A DNA stretch of 64,000 nucleotides, from NCBI GenBank assembly GCA_022827225.1, contig JAJDTJ010000106.1:1-64000 (forward strand), written 5' to 3'. Under the pieces are notes generated by a model that saw nothing but the letters and a program-made list of their open reading frames with translations, did not search any database and was not told the origin of the DNA. The stretch comes from Candidatus Poribacteria bacterium (GTDB lineage Bacteria > Poribacteria > WGA-4E > WGA-3G). Below are positions 7,963 to 19,065 of the stretch, piece after piece. The position numbers were made by a program, and so were the translations under genes. The first letter of the stretch is position 1. Each line of letters starts with the position of its first letter.

Positions 7963-9462
7963 TTATACCCAACGTTCAACGACAACCTTCTTCTGTGTAA
8001 AGAAATCTACGGCATCCCAGCTCTGACCGTGTAGGTCGCCGAAGAAGCTGTCCTTCCAACCGCTGAATGGGAAGAACGCCATCGGTGCGGCGACACCGAT
8101 GTTAATGCCGATGTTTCCGATCTCTGCTTCATACCGGAACTTGCGTGCAGATGCGCCGCTCCGTGTGAAAAGACACGCCATATTGCCGTAGCTGCCGCTG
8201 TTGATCAGTTCGATGGCATCGTCAATGGTTTCGACGTGAATGAGTCCTAAAACGGGTCCGAAGATTTCAGTTTTCGCGATTTCGCCTTGTGGGTTGAGGT
8301 TGTTGAGGATTGTCGGACGGATGAAATTTCCGTTTTCGCCGCCGGGTATACTCGGATACCTTCCATCAACGAGGAGCTGCGCGCCTTCGTCTGTGCCTGC
8401 CTGAATTAACCCTTCGATTCGTTTCCTGCTTTCAGGCGTGATAACGGGTCCCATTTCGATCCCGTCTTCCAACCCGTTGCCGACGACCCGATTGGTGGCG
8501 GTGTCTGCGATGGCTTCAGTGAACCAGTTCCGCGCGGCACCGACTGTGAGTGTGAGCGATGCGGCGAGACAGCGTTGACCGGCGCACCCGAACGCGCTCT
8601 CTGCTGTGGCGTTGATGGTGAACTCGGGATCGGCATCGGGGAGAACAATCAACGGATTCTTGGCACCGCCTTGGCATTGGACGCGCTTCCCGTTCGCAGC
8701 GGCTTTCGCATAGATGGCTTTCGCTGTTGCAGTTGCCCCGACGAAGCTGATGGCACGAATGTCCGGGTGCGTCAAGATGGCATCTACAGTCTCACGTCCG
8801 CCGTTGACGAGGTTAACCACACCTTTCGGAAGTCCTGTCTGTTCAAGGAGTTGGAACACCTTTTGCATCGTGATGGGTACTTTTTCGGACGGTTTGACGA
8901 TGTAGGTGTTGCCACAGGCGATCGCATAAGGTAGAAACCAGAAGGTAATCATTCCGGGAAAGTTAAAAGGCGCGATCGCAGCGCAAACACCGACGGGTTG
9001 ACGAATCATGAATTCATCAATACCGGTTGCGATATCCTCAAGGTTTGTGCCTTGCATGAGCGTTGGGATACCGCAGGCGACCTCGACGTTTTCGATGGCG
9101 CGTCGCATTTCGCCCCTCGCCTCATCAAGTGTTTTGCCGCACTCCAACGTGATCGTTTTGGCGATGTCATCCAGATTTTCTTCAAGCAGATTTTTCAAGG
9201 TAAAGAGGTATTGGATGCGTTGGACGGCAGGTGTCCGTCGCCATTCATGGCCTGCTGCGGCGGCAGCGGTCGCGGCTTGATGAACCTCTTCGGTCGGTGA
9301 AAGTGGGACTCGCGTGAGTACCTCTCCTGTTGCTGGGTTTGTAACATCAAGCAGTTCATTTGCTGTCGATTTCTGCCATTCGTTATCAATATAGTTTGGC
9401 AGCGGTGTCTGTACCGTGGGTACGGCGCTTGTGCCATTTTTGAGAAGATTGGTTTCAGGCAT
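7963..9462 (-). CDS. mmsA: Methylmalonate-semialdehyde dehydrogenase (CoA-acylating)
   Basis: 499 aa, the usual length. It oxidises methylmalonate or malonate semialdehyde with NAD and CoA to propionyl-CoA or acetyl-CoA, in valine, thymine and inositol breakdown. An aldehyde dehydrogenase fold is shown by PFNFPG with the oxyanion Asn at 167, KPSEKVP at 190, and GCAGQRC with the catalytic Cys at 298. The [14 protein letters not shown] stretch and the GGAKNP segment near 265 are typical of the MmsA subgroup. GGAGG precedes the ATG by 8 bases. It is followed on the same strand by no related gene; an S41 protease lies 13 bp upstream, so both may share a transcript. Confidence 0.9.
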   Translation of the reverse strand: MPETNLLKNGTSAVPTVQTPLPNYIDNEWQKSTANELLDVTNPATGEVLTRVPLSPTEEVHQAATAAAAAGHEWRRTPAVQRIQYLFTLKNLLEENLDDIAKTITLECGKTLDEARGEMRRAIENVEVACGIPTLMQGTNLEDIATGIDEFMIRQPVGVCAAIAPFNFPGMITFWFLPYAIACGNTYIVKPSEKVPITMQKVFQLLEQTGLPKGVVNLVNGGRETVDAILTHPDIRAISFVGATATAKAIYAKAAANGKRVQCQGGAKNPLIVLPDADPEFTINATAESAFGCAGQRCLAASLTLTVGAARNWFTEAIADTATNRVVGNGLEDGIEMGPVITPESRKRIEGLIQAGTDEGAQLLVDGRYPSIPGGENGNFIRPTILNNLNPQGEIAKTEIFGPVLGLIHVETIDDAIELINSGSYGNMACLFTRSGASARKFRYEAEIGNIGINIGVAAPMAFFPFSGWKDSFFGDLHGQSWDAVDFFTQKKVVVERWV

Positions 9463-9475
9463 CTGACATCCTCCG

Positions 9476-10927
9476 TTAATTTTGGTTTCCGAAGAGTTCG
9501 AGTACCTTCAACTGGTCCATAGCGGCGACGATCTGTGGGTCGTGCTCGAGTTCATCTTGCGGTGTTTCTGTGATCTGTGCGAGTGCGTATTTAAGTCCGC
9601 GGTCGCTGAGGACGATCTGTTCTTCTGTGAGTGCGTCGCTTAAGCGTTGGTAGTTCCGTCGGAGTCTTGCGGCTTGTTCGTCATCGCTTGCTGCGTGTTC
9701 AGCATCAAAGAGTTTGTTTAGCACGTCGTCGCCGTTCTCATCAATAAAGGTTTTAAGCTGCTCATGGTTTCGGAGTTTCAGATGCATCTGTTGTTCGGAA
9801 CGGCTGAACCATTCGATTTCAACATCGGGTATAATACCAATTTTCTCGATGTCGCCGCCGCTGGGTGTATAGTAGCTTGCGACGGTGAGTTTGACGGCAG
9901 ATTTTCCATTGCTGAGTCGGAACACGCGTTGTACAGATGCCTTTCCGAAGGTTTTTTCGCCCATGACGAGTCCACGTTTGTGGTCTTTCACAGCACCGGC
10001 GACGATTTCAGAAGCGCTTGCGCTGCCGCCGTTGACGAGGACAATCAGTGAAAAGTTTTCCCGTTTAGTACCTTCCACCTCGAAGTTTTCACGGGATCCG
10101 GGTCCCTTGCCTTGACTATAGACAACGAGTTGACCGGGGGTGAGGAAATCGCTTGCAATATCGACAGCTGAGGAGAGCAGTCCACCCGGATTGAAGCGGA
10201 GATCGAGGATAATACCGCGAACATTCTCTGCCTTGAACGTGTCAAAGGCGTTATCCACATCATCTGCTGTTGTATTGAGAAATTGATTGATTTTGATGTA
10301 TCCGATGTTATCGCCGATAATATTCTGTTCAACACTGGGGATTCGGATGACATTGCGGGTGATAGTCAGTTCAATCGGTCGGCTCTCGTTTTTGCGAATA
10401 ATCGTAATTGAGACCGAAGTTCCGGGTTCACCACGTAGCCGATCGACAGCATCGCTCAAGGACATCGTTGCGGTGGATTCGTCTTCGATATGGCTGATAA
10501 TGTCGCCACTTAGAACACCTGCGAGTGCAGCAGGATTGTTTTTAAAGGGTGTAATCACGGTCAACATATCTTCACGAATGCCGATTGTCATACCGAGTCC
10601 GGCATATTTACCTTGGTTCTCTGTTTGAAAGGCGAGATAGTCCGGGATGAATTGGCTATACGGGTCCAATTTGCGTAGCATGCCGTTGATGGCACCTGCT
10701 ATAATCTCTTGATTATCGGGTGTCTCAAGATGGTAATCTTTGATATGACCCAAGATTTCAGAAAAGAGTGCAAGGTGTTCCAGCACTTTGTCGTCAGATT
10801 TCTCTGCTGTATCTTCCGAACCCGAAGTCGGTTGGAGAGAGAAACAGATAAGAAATACAGACATCAAGATGTAAAAACAGAATTTAGGTAAAGCGTTCAA
10901 TTGAGAATTTATCGTTAGCAGTTTCAT
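9476..10927 (-). CDS. ctpA: S41 C-terminal processing peptidase (CtpA family)
   Basis: 483 aa. Residues 14-35 are a hydrophobic N-terminal segment, so the protein is exported or anchored and acts outside the cytoplasm. A PDZ domain lies around 100-190 ([22 protein letters not shown]). The protease core follows with LRFNPGGLL, the GSASASEI motif and [11 protein letters not shown]. The catalytic pair is Ser304 and Lys329, with the 25-residue spacing of the family. These proteases trim the C-termini of periplasmic proteins. The tail after residue 400 is charged and helical. Confidence 0.88.
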   Translation of the reverse strand: MKLLTINSQLNALPKFCFYILMSVFLICFSLQPTSGSEDTAEKSDDKVLEHLALFSEILGHIKDYHLETPDNQEIIAGAINGMLRKLDPYSQFIPDYLAFQTENQGKYAGLGMTIGIREDMLTVITPFKNNPAALAGVLSGDIISHIEDESTATMSLSDAVDRLRGEPGTSVSITIIRKNESRPIELTITRNVIRIPSVEQNIIGDNIGYIKINQFLNTTADDVDNAFDTFKAENVRGIILDLRFNPGGLLSSAVDIASDFLTPGQLVVYSQGKGPGSRENFEVEGTKRENFSLIVLVNGGSASASEIVAGAVKDHKRGLVMGEKTFGKASVQRVFRLSNGKSAVKLTVASYYTPSGGDIEKIGIIPDVEIEWFSRSEQQMHLKLRNHEQLKTFIDENGDDVLNKLFDAEHAASDDEQAARLRRNYQRLSDALTEEQIVLSDRGLKYALAQITETPQDELEHDPQIVAAMDQLKVLELFGNQN

Positions 10928-11022
10928 TTTTTCTCCTTCCAGTGGTCCGTTTTGGAAACGTATTGTAAAAGCGTCTGCCTCGGTTTTCTGTCCACGATTT
11001 ATGAGATGGATTCTGAACCGAG

Positions 11023-11502
11023 TTAGTAAAGCATATTTCGTAGTCGTCGGATGTTTGGAATGCGAAAAGCGATAAAGGCAGCGACTGCGCCGTAAAGTAG
11101 GTCGATCAGACTCATCCGTTGCTGCATCAATTCCCAGATGGATTGTCCTTTAAAGAGTGTTGTCGCGATCGGCATCGCTTGTTGTAATGACATGTTGTTT
11201 TCGTTGCTGAGCTGCTCGGCGATTTGTGCCACTGCGTTCCATTGGACATCGAGATATTTCCCGATAAAGATACCGAATATTGCGAAAACTGCGGCACCGG
11301 CACCGACAAGCCGCCATGTTGTCTTTGTGTCTTGTGATAGGCTGCGGCTGCTTGTTAGGAGCATCCCCGCGCCGGTCAGGACGCCGATACCGATAGCGAC
11401 GAAGCCAGCGGTGTGTCCTGTCCATTGGATATATTTTGCCCAGAGTACACCGCCGAGTACTGCGCCAAAAAAGCCACCAAACGGTGCTATTACAGTGTTC
11501 AT
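11023..11502 (-). CDS. Conserved-looking four-helix membrane protein
   Basis: 159 aa. Four hydrophobic helices lie at about 5-25, 32-50, 66-82 and 135-152, with a hydrophilic stretch (AQIAEQLSNENNMSLQQAM) between the third and fourth. The glycine-rich first helix is notable. I do not recognise the family. Its start lies 2 bp after the gatA stop, so it is probably cotranslated with gatA, but no link to tRNA amidation is apparent. Confidence 0.6.
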   Translation of the reverse strand: MNTVIAPFGGFFGAVLGGVLWAKYIQWTGHTAGFVAIGIGVLTGAGMLLTSSRSLSQDTKTTWRLVGAGAAVFAIFGIFIGKYLDVQWNAVAQIAEQLSNENNMSLQQAMPIATTLFKGQSIWELMQQRMSLIDLLYGAVAAFIAFRIPNIRRLRNMLY

Positions 11503-11504
11503 CG

Positions 11505-12980
11505 TTAACCAACTCCATTCGTTTGGATTTTCGGTTTTTGCTGGTGGTGTTCGGTGTTCTGCTCAAAGGTGTAAGCGACACGCAGGACGTTTTCTTCTGC
11601 GAACGGTGCGCCGAGCAGTTGTAACCCGACTGGCAATCCGCTTTTCACAAGGCCGCACGGCACAGAGATACCGGGCAATCCGGCGTGGCTTGCCGGCGTT
11701 GTCATCACATCGGAAAGATACATCTGTAGTGGGTCCGCGATCCGCTCGCCTATTTTGAACGCTGGCGTAGGTGAAGTCGGTGTTGCGATAACGTCTACCT
11801 TCTCAAATGCGGCATCAAAATCGGATTTTATCAGTGTCCGTACTTTTTGTGCTTTTTTGTAGTAGGCATCTTGGTAGCCTGCACTGAGCGCGAAGGTGCC
11901 GAGCATAATCCGACGTTTGACCTCTTCACCGAACCCTTCGCTTCGAGTCTTCTTGTACATAGAGATGAGGTCTTCCGGGTTTTCGTTGCGGTATCCGTAG
12001 CGGACCCCGTCGTATCTTGCGAGATTCGCACTCGCTTCAGCGGGTGCGATGATATAGTATGTGGCAATCGCGTATTCGGTATGCGGTAGCGAGACCTGTT
12101 CAACGGTTGCTCCGAGTCCCTCAAGAACGGCGATAGCGGCATGCACGCTGTCAGCAATCTCTGTGTCTAATGCCTGCGTGAAGTACTCTTTCGGTACCCC
12201 AATTTTTAAGCCTTCTACGTCGTTGATGAGGCTCTGCGTAAAGTCTGGCACGGGGACATCGACGGAAGTTGCATCCATTGTGTCGCTTCCGCAGATAGCG
12301 TTGAGTACCAAGGCACAATCGGTAACATCCTTGGTGAAGGGACCGATTTGGTCGAGTGAAGAAGCGAATGCGACGAGTCCATAACGCGAGACGCGTCCGT
12401 AAGTCGGTTTCATGCCGACGACGCCACAGAGTGCTGCGGGTTGACGAATGGATCCACCGGTATCTGAACCGAGCGAACAGACAGCGGTATCTGCGGAGAC
12501 AACTGCGGCGGAACCGCCACTTGAACCGCCTGGAATCGTATCGAGGTCCCACGGGTTGTGCGTGATCTGGTATGCCGAGTTTTCGGTAGAGGAACCCATA
12601 GCGAACTCATCCATGTTCGTTTTACCGACCATGACGACCCCTTGCTCGTGGAGTTTTGTCATGACAGTTGCATTGTATGGCGGAACGAAGTTTTCAAGGA
12701 TTTTAGAGCCGCATGTCGTCCGTACGCCTTTGGTACATATCACATCTTTAATGGCGATTGGGATTCCAGCGAGGGGTGGCATCTCATCCCCGTTTTGAAA
12801 TCCGGTGTCGGCGTGACTCGCCTGTTCCAAAGCGCTATCCTTTGTCAGTGTCAGATAACCTTTGACGTGTGGTTCGACTTCAGCGATACGTTCATAGACA
12901 GCCTCAGTGAGTTCCTGAGCGGTGATTTCTCGTGCTTTGAGTTTTTCGTGTAAGGCGTGCGCCGTCAATTCATGTAGCAT
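11505..12980 (-). CDS. gatA: Aspartyl/glutamyl-tRNA amidotransferase subunit A
   Basis: 491 aa. GatA releases ammonia from glutamine for conversion of Glu-tRNA(Gln) or Asp-tRNA(Asn) by GatB. The amidase-signature catalytic triad is complete: Lys78 in AIKD, Ser153 in the GGSSGGS motif and Ser177 in [11 protein letters not shown]. Length is normal. gatC lies 76 bp upstream, and gatB is not in this window. Its presence implies indirect charging of Gln- or Asn-tRNA in this organism. Confidence 0.95.
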   Translation of the reverse strand: MLHELTAHALHEKLKAREITAQELTEAVYERIAEVEPHVKGYLTLTKDSALEQASHADTGFQNGDEMPPLAGIPIAIKDVICTKGVRTTCGSKILENFVPPYNATVMTKLHEQGVVMVGKTNMDEFAMGSSTENSAYQITHNPWDLDTIPGGSSGGSAAVVSADTAVCSLGSDTGGSIRQPAALCGVVGMKPTYGRVSRYGLVAFASSLDQIGPFTKDVTDCALVLNAICGSDTMDATSVDVPVPDFTQSLINDVEGLKIGVPKEYFTQALDTEIADSVHAAIAVLEGLGATVEQVSLPHTEYAIATYYIIAPAEASANLARYDGVRYGYRNENPEDLISMYKKTRSEGFGEEVKRRIMLGTFALSAGYQDAYYKKAQKVRTLIKSDFDAAFEKVDVIATPTSPTPAFKIGERIADPLQMYLSDVMTTPASHAGLPGISVPCGLVKSGLPVGLQLLGAPFAEENVLRVAYTFEQNTEHHQQKPKIQTNGVG

Positions 12981-13056
12981 TTTTAATTATTCAATCTGGG
13001 CACCGTTCCAAATGTAAAGCAGTGGAGCGACGCGCGAAAGTTTATGGTTTAAAAAT

Positions 13057-13392
13057 TTAATGGCTGCGGTCGACCACTCTGGGTACACCGAAATATCCCT
13101 CTTCAGCTTCAGGTGCGTTTGTGAGGACTTCCTCGCGCGGGTAGGAGGGTTTAACGGCATCTGGTTTAGCGACGTGACGTGCGCCATCTTCTGAGCCTAA
13201 GATAAAAATTTGGTGTGGATGGATGTGCGAAGTTGGTGGCACATCATCTGTTTCAAGTTCATTGAGTTTCCCGATATAGTCGAGAATCCGGGCGAGCTGC
13301 TCGGTAAAGTGTGCTGTCTCTTCGTCGTTAAATTCGAGGCGCGCCAGGTTTGCGACGTGGCGTACGCCATCTACGGTAATCGTGGTTCCCAT
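13057..13392 (-). CDS. gatC: Aspartyl/glutamyl-tRNA amidotransferase subunit C
   Basis: 111 aa, slightly longer than the usual 95. GatC wraps around GatA and stabilises the GatCAB complex. It has the family pattern: VRHVANLARLEF, a helix ending LDYIGKLNELETDDVPPTSH, and the C-terminal GYFGVPRVV segment. A REP-free 76-bp gap separates it from gatA downstream. AAGGAG lies 14 bases before the ATG, a wide but acceptable spacing. Confidence 0.93.
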   Translation of the reverse strand: MGTTITVDGVRHVANLARLEFNDEETAHFTEQLARILDYIGKLNELETDDVPPTSHIHPHQIFILGSEDGARHVAKPDAVKPSYPREEVLTNAPEAEEGYFGVPRVVDRSH

Positions 13393-13413
13393 TTTTCGTA
13401 ATATGTCTCCTTA

Positions 13414-15612
13414 TTAATCAGATATTGTCAATGGGGTAAGCGATGTGTCCAATTCCTTTGTCATACCGACACGACTAAATCGAACGGTGATATGAACATC
13501 TCGTCCTGCGCCGCTGACTTTTGTTACCTTACCTCTGCCAAATTGCGGGTGATGAACAATCTGATTGACGTAGTAATCGGCTGCCTCGTCTGGGATTTCC
13601 TCGTACAAACCGTCTGATTGTCGGAATGGGGAGCGGTAGCGATCAACAGGTTTGATGAGGTATTCTGGGATTTCAGAGATAAAACGCGACGGTGTACGGT
13701 ACTCTCTGTCGCGATAGGTTCTTCGTGCGCTGGCGTGTGAAAGATAAAGTTGTTCCATCGCCCGTGTGATGCCGACATAACAGAGTCGGCGTTCTTCCTC
13801 TAATTCGGATTCCGTACTGATGGAGCGTTGATGCGGTAGGTATCCCTCTTCCATGCCGACGATAAAGACGAATGGAAATTCCAAGCCTTTGGCACTGTGC
13901 AGGGTCATCAATGTCACGAGATCGGTGTTATCTGTCTCCATGGTATCTATATCTGCGATGAGTGCGACGTTCTCCAAGTAATCCGAGAGACTCGGTTCAG
14001 GTGCGTTGTGTTCATATTCGATAACGGCGTTAATGAGTTCTTCAATGTTTTCGACGCGATTTTGCGCTTCGATGGAGTTCTGTCCCTCTAAATTTTTGAG
14101 ATAACCGGTGATCTTCAAGGTATAGTCGAGTGCGTCGGCTGGTAAGGTCATTGCGTCAAAGTCGTCGAAGGCTTCGGCGAAGCGTTGTACTTTTGTCTGG
14201 ATGCCGCGGCTAATGGTATCGACTTCATCAACACGTTGGATCGCTTCAAAGAGCGGGATACCTTCGTTCATCGCAAAATCGTTGAGCCGTTCAACGGTTG
14301 TGGCGCCGATCCCCTTGGCATGGTTGTTGATGCTGCCCGATATATTAATGATACGTCGGAGGCTCATGGAGTCGTTGGGGTTACACATCACGCGGAGGTA
14401 TGCGAGGAGGTCCTTGACTTCCATCCGGTCGTAGAAACCGACACCGCCGACGATCTGATACGGGATGTTTGCGGCTCGGAACGCTTCCTCAAAGATACGG
14501 GATTGTGCGTTGATCCGATAGAAGATCGCAAAGTCTTTGTAATCCACGCCTTCTGCGTGCCAATCTTCGATTTTCGTGCCGACGAATCCCGCCTCGTCGT
14601 TCTCGTCCATCGCTTCGTAACAGGTAATCTGTTCTCCGGCATCCTGTTCGGTCCAGAGTTTTTTCGGTTTTCGTGCCTTGTTATTTTGGACGACACTCCA
14701 CGCTGCGTCCAAGATGTTTTGCGTGGAACGGTAATTCTGCTCTAAACGGAGGACGCGGGTGTCTGGATAGTCTTTCTCGAAATCGAGGATATTCCTGATG
14801 TCTGCCCCGCGAAAAGCGTAGATGGACTGGTCGTCGTCTCCAACAACACAGATGTTCTGTTTCGGACCCGTTAGCAGATGTACCAATTCGTATTGGCATC
14901 GGTTGGTGTCCTGATACTCGTCAACGAGGATGTACTCGAATTTGTTTTGATAAAACTTGTGTGTCTCGGAATTCTTTTTAAGGAGGTCTACAGCAAAGAG
15001 GAGTAGATCATCGAAGTCGAGGGAGTTGTTGAGACGCAGTGCTTCTTGATAAAGCGGATAGACTTTCGCGACGATGCTTTCAGAATAACCGTCAGCTGTT
15101 CTGTGATACTCCGTTGGCGAGATGAATTCATTCTTTGCGCGACTTATAAGACTGAGGATGGAGCGCGGGTTGTATTGCTTATCGCTATAGTTGAGTTGTC
15201 GGAGGACATCTTTAACGAGTGTGGCTTGTTCACCTGTATCGAAGATCGTAAAATCGCGGGTGTAGACGTGTTTTTTCGATTGCCCTTCATTGGGGTTCAA
15301 TTTCTCAATATCTCGGCGCAAGATACGTGCACAGGTTGCGTGGAAGGTTGAGACCCAGAGTTCTCGGCTAACGCCGTCCTCCACGAGTACATCGAGCCGA
15401 TCTTTCATCTCTCTCGCTGCCTTGTTTGTGAAGGTCACAGCGAGGATACGGTATGGAGAGATGCCGTGGTGTTTGATGAGGTAGGCGATGCGATGCGTAA
15501 TGACGCGCGTTTTGCCGCTCCCTGCACCGGATAAGATGAGAAGCGGTCCGTTGACGTGCTGGACGGCTTCACGTTGGACATCGTTTAAGGAACTTAATAG
15601 ATTATCGCTCAA
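13414..15612 (-). CDS. pcrA: UvrD/PcrA-type DNA helicase
   Basis: 732 aa, the normal length for superfamily 1A 3'-5' helicases of repair and replication restart. Visible motifs are Walker A GAGSGKT (29-35), DEYQDTN (motif II), GDDDQSIYAFRGAD (III), LEQNYRSTQNILDAA (IV), TLHSAKGLEFPFVFIVGME (V) and YVGITRAMEQLYLSHA (VI). The last 60 residues (VVNQIVHHPQFGRGKVTKV-like) form the small Tudor-type C-terminal fold of PcrA that contacts RNA polymerase. gatC follows 21 bp downstream. Confidence 0.93.
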   Translation of the reverse strand: MSDNLLSSLNDVQREAVQHVNGPLLILSGAGSGKTRVITHRIAYLIKHHGISPYRILAVTFTNKAAREMKDRLDVLVEDGVSRELWVSTFHATCARILRRDIEKLNPNEGQSKKHVYTRDFTIFDTGEQATLVKDVLRQLNYSDKQYNPRSILSLISRAKNEFISPTEYHRTADGYSESIVAKVYPLYQEALRLNNSLDFDDLLLFAVDLLKKNSETHKFYQNKFEYILVDEYQDTNRCQYELVHLLTGPKQNICVVGDDDQSIYAFRGADIRNILDFEKDYPDTRVLRLEQNYRSTQNILDAAWSVVQNNKARKPKKLWTEQDAGEQITCYEAMDENDEAGFVGTKIEDWHAEGVDYKDFAIFYRINAQSRIFEEAFRAANIPYQIVGGVGFYDRMEVKDLLAYLRVMCNPNDSMSLRRIINISGSINNHAKGIGATTVERLNDFAMNEGIPLFEAIQRVDEVDTISRGIQTKVQRFAEAFDDFDAMTLPADALDYTLKITGYLKNLEGQNSIEAQNRVENIEELINAVIEYEHNAPEPSLSDYLENVALIADIDTMETDNTDLVTLMTLHSAKGLEFPFVFIVGMEEGYLPHQRSISTESELEEERRLCYVGITRAMEQLYLSHASARRTYRDREYRTPSRFISEIPEYLIKPVDRYRSPFRQSDGLYEEIPDEAADYYVNQIVHHPQFGRGKVTKVSGAGRDVHITVRFSRVGMTKELDTSLTPLTISD

Positions 15613-15797
15613 TGTTTATCCTTTGCTTCGTCGTATTTTTAGAGGAGTAGGAGACCCAATACCGTTGGGTTTCCGTAACATGCTTGCAAGCGGCGCGACA
15701 CGCCCCTAACTTCATTTTACAAAGTATATACGATTTGGATTAATTTTGCAAAGGAAATTTCGGAAGCGCAATCTCTTAAGTGCGGATACATCTGCCA

Positions 15798-16178
15798 TTA
15801 TCGCTCGCTAATGCTTTCACGTTTTACGCTTTCTTGAATAACAGGGACGATTGACTTCAATTTTTGCGCCACGAAGGCGTGAAGGCTCATTCCTGATTTC
15901 GAGGCTTCGTGTGTCAAGGCGCGGTAAATCTGCGGATCGATAGGTACATTGACGGGTGCCTCGTGCTCTTGCCGAGTAGGTGCTTTCGGAATGGGTTCCT
16001 GATGTTTTTGATAACTTTCCTTAACACCTTTCCAAGCGAGGGCGAGTTCTTTCAACGCCCCTTCTGGTGTATCTGAAAACGCTGATACATTCGGCATTTC
16101 AACAAAGTGAGCTAAGTAATCGCCATCTTCGTCAAGAAATATGTTCACATTGAATCCATCAAACACATCTTTATTCAT
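15798..16178 (-). CDS. HicB-like protein without adjacent HicA
   Basis: 126 aa. The N-terminal half has the HicB partial RNase H fold pattern (VNIFLDEDGDYLAHFVEMPNV, then FSDTPEGALKELALAW). The C-terminal third (PIDPQIYRALTHEASKSGMSLHAFV) is a ribbon-helix-helix DNA-binding domain. HicB antitoxins normally neutralise a small HicA nuclease encoded next to them, and none is found here, so this may be an orphan regulator. GAGG precedes the ATG by 10 bases; a GTG 9 bases upstream is a weaker choice. It lies just after uvrA. Confidence 0.75.
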   Translation of the reverse strand: MNKDVFDGFNVNIFLDEDGDYLAHFVEMPNVSAFSDTPEGALKELALAWKGVKESYQKHQEPIPKAPTRQEHEAPVNVPIDPQIYRALTHEASKSGMSLHAFVAQKLKSIVPVIQESVKRESISER

Positions 16179-16194
16179 AAAGAGCACACCTCTG

Positions 16195-19065
16195 TCAGGT
16201 AAGATATTCCTTCAGGAACTGCCCTGTGAAGGAGGTTTCAATGGCTGCGACTTCTTCCGGTGTGCCGCAGGCTAAGACTTTCCCGCCTTTATGTCCACCT
16301 TCTGGACCGAGGTCGATGACATAATCTGCGGTTTTGATGACATCCAGATGATGCTCAATCACAATCACGGTATGCCCGGTATCGACGAGGCGGTTGAGGC
16401 TGTCGAGAAGTTTTTGTACGTCGGCGATGTGGAGTCCTGTCGTCGGTTCATCTAAGATGTATAGGTTATGCTTGCTGCGCTTGAGTTTACCGAGTTCGCT
16501 TGCCAATTTTACCCGTTGTGCTTCGCCCCCGGAGAGAATTGGGGCGGGATGCCCGATTTGGAGGTATCCCATACCGAGTTGGTTTAAGACGCTCAACTTA
16601 TGGTTAATCAATCGCTGATCGGCGAAGAATTCTACGCCTTCCTCAATAGACATATTAAGGATCTCGGAGATATTCTTACCGTTGTAGGTAGCGTCGAGCG
16701 TATCTTCGTTGTAGCGTGCGCCTTTACAGGTCGGACAGACGACCTCGACATCCGGCATAAAGTGGAGTTGCGTTGTGATGGTGCCTTCACCGTGGCACTC
16801 TTCGCACCGTCCACCTTTGACATTGAAACTGAATCGTGAGGCGGTGTAGCCTCTCGAAACTGCGAGCGGTGTGCTGGCAAAGAGTTTGCGGATATTGTCG
16901 TAGAATTTGATATAGGTAGCAGGGTTGGAGCGCGAGGAACGTCCGATAGGAGATTGATCGATGCTAATTACATCGTCAACGTGCTGGTGTCCGTCAAGTT
17001 CATCATGGTTGCCGTAGAGCGTCCTGCTGTCGTGGTAGATAGAATGCAATCTCTTGTAGAGTATTTCGTTGACGAGGGTACTCTTACCGGAACCGGAAGC
17101 ACCGGTAATACATATAAATACGCCGAGCGGAATATCGACATCAATATTATTGAGGTTGTTTTCTCTGGCGCCGGTAATGCTAATGAATTTACCGTTCGAG
17201 GCGCGGCGTTGCTCTGGCAGTGGAATCTCTCGTCTTCCGCTCAAATAGAGACCTGTCAGAGATTCGGGACAGTCGAGTATCGTTTCAAGTTCACCTTGAA
17301 TGACGACTTCCCCGCCGTGTACACCGGGTCCCGGTCCGAGTTCGATGATGTGATCGGCGGCACGAATGGTGCTTTCATCGTGTTCAACGACGATAACGGT
17401 GTTGCCGATGTCCCTTAATTTTCGTAAGGTCTCTATCATCTTCTCATTGTCTTTCGGGTGCAGCCCGATACTCGGTTCATCGAGGACGTAGAGCATACCC
17501 ATCAATCCGGAACCGATCTGTGTAGAGAGACGGATCCGCTGCGATTCGCCGCCGGAGAGCGTTGCGGAACGACGGTTAAGGTTGAGATAATCAAGTCCGA
17601 TACCGAGGAGGAGGTTAATCCGGATGGCCAATTCACTGATAACGCGGTTGCCAGCCTCTCGCTGTTTTTCGGGAATATCTGTGATGGCTAACAAGAAATC
17701 TCTTAATTCCTCGAAATGCAGTTCTCCAACTTCGTGGATGGTCTGACCGTCAATAGTAACGAGGAGTCGCTGCCGTTTGAGTTTTGCGCCATTGCAATCT
17801 GGACAGGTGCGTTCTACCATTACCTTTCGGAGATACTCCTCCATGCCGGAGTGTGCTTCTCCGCGTTTTCGGTAGTGGCGATAGTGTCTATCAATTCGGG
17901 TAACGATGCCGTCGAAACGGATTTTTCTGCCGAGGTGACGTTTTTCGACGGGACGTGCGCCTTCAGGTTGGCGGATCGGGAATTCTTCGCCGTGTGTGCC
18001 GTGATAGAGGATGTCAATGATGTTTTCTGGCAAATCTGCGAAAGGTGTGTCTAGGTCAAATCCGTAATGTGCGGCGAGGCTGTACATCGTCCTACCGTCC
18101 CATCTATCGGGGTCGTAGTTGAAAGCTTGGTGGACGAACGCGCCCCCGGCGATACTTCGGGTCTTATCAGGGACGAGGAGGTTTGGGTGTACCTGTAAAT
18201 AGGTGCCGAGTCCTGAGCAGGTTACACAGGCGCCGCTCGGTTCGTTAAAAGTGAAGTGATGGGGTCCGAGTTCAGCCATGATAACGCCGTGTTTCGGGCA
18301 TCCGAACCCTTCGAGTTGCTGTATAGCGTCCGCGTCAGCGTCTTCAGGGAGCTCGACATCGAAACGCATGAAGCCTTCACCGACGAGCATGGCGTGTTCA
18401 AGAGAGGCGAGGACCTGTTTATCAATATCCTTTTTGACGTAGAATTTGTCAACAATAACTTGTAGATCGTATTCCTCTTCTGGATCGAGTTCGATTTCCT
18501 CGCTGATGTCGTGTTCAATACCGTCGATTCTGACGTGCCTGCACCCTTTTGTACGGATGTCGTCAAAGAGGTAGTCGTAATCTTCGCCGTAGATTTTGAA
18601 GACGGGTGCGTGAATCTCGACTTCGGTATCTTCTGGCAACGCGAGCATCCGTTCGAGTATCTGATGGTGTGAACGGATAGGAATCTCAACGCCGCAGTAG
18701 GGACAGTGTGCGATCCCGATAGTTGCGAACAGCATACGGAGATAGTCCTGCAAATCGGTCATCGTTCCGACGGTGGAGCGCGGGTTCATCGTGATCGTTT
18801 TTTGTTCGATAGAGACGACGGGGGATAACCCGTCAATGAAATCGACATCCGGTTTTTTGAGTTGTGTGATAAAGCGTTTGGCGTAGGTGGACATCGATTC
18901 CAGGAATCTGCGCTGTCCTTCGGCATAGACGGTATCAAAAGCTAATGAAGACTTACCGGAACCGCTGATACCGGTAACCACGACGAGCTGGTCTCGGGGG
19001 ATTTCGAGTTCAATATCTTTTAGATTGTTTTCTCGCGCACCTTTAACGGCGACAGTCTGTCTCAT
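16195..19065 (-). CDS. uvrA: Excinuclease ABC subunit A
   Basis: 956 aa, full length. UvrA is the damage-sensing ATPase of nucleotide excision repair and loads UvrB. Two ABC modules are present. The first Walker A is GISGSGKS at 32-39, the second GASGSGKS; signature motifs LSGGESQR and LSGGEAQR follow. Zinc-binding pairs are seen in CPDCNGAKL and in CEECHGEG with [15 protein letters not shown] precedes the ATG. The start of transcription is not obvious in the repeat-rich upstream region. Confidence 0.97.
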   Translation of the reverse strand: MRQTVAVKGARENNLKDIELEIPRDQLVVVTGISGSGKSSLAFDTVYAEGQRRFLESMSTYAKRFITQLKKPDVDFIDGLSPVVSIEQKTITMNPRSTVGTMTDLQDYLRMLFATIGIAHCPYCGVEIPIRSHHQILERMLALPEDTEVEIHAPVFKIYGEDYDYLFDDIRTKGCRHVRIDGIEHDISEEIELDPEEEYDLQVIVDKFYVKKDIDKQVLASLEHAMLVGEGFMRFDVELPEDADADAIQQLEGFGCPKHGVIMAELGPHHFTFNEPSGACVTCSGLGTYLQVHPNLLVPDKTRSIAGGAFVHQAFNYDPDRWDGRTMYSLAAHYGFDLDTPFADLPENIIDILYHGTHGEEFPIRQPEGARPVEKRHLGRKIRFDGIVTRIDRHYRHYRKRGEAHSGMEEYLRKVMVERTCPDCNGAKLKRQRLLVTIDGQTIHEVGELHFEELRDFLLAITDIPEKQREAGNRVISELAIRINLLLGIGLDYLNLNRRSATLSGGESQRIRLSTQIGSGLMGMLYVLDEPSIGLHPKDNEKMIETLRKLRDIGNTVIVVEHDESTIRAADHIIELGPGPGVHGGEVVIQGELETILDCPESLTGLYLSGRREIPLPEQRRASNGKFISITGARENNLNNIDVDIPLGVFICITGASGSGKSTLVNEILYKRLHSIYHDSRTLYGNHDELDGHQHVDDVISIDQSPIGRSSRSNPATYIKFYDNIRKLFASTPLAVSRGYTASRFSFNVKGGRCEECHGEGTITTQLHFMPDVEVVCPTCKGARYNEDTLDATYNGKNISEILNMSIEEGVEFFADQRLINHKLSVLNQLGMGYLQIGHPAPILSGGEAQRVKLASELGKLKRSKHNLYILDEPTTGLHIADVQKLLDSLNRLVDTGHTVIVIEHHLDVIKTADYVIDLGPEGGHKGGKVLACGTPEEVAAIETSFTGQFLKEYLT

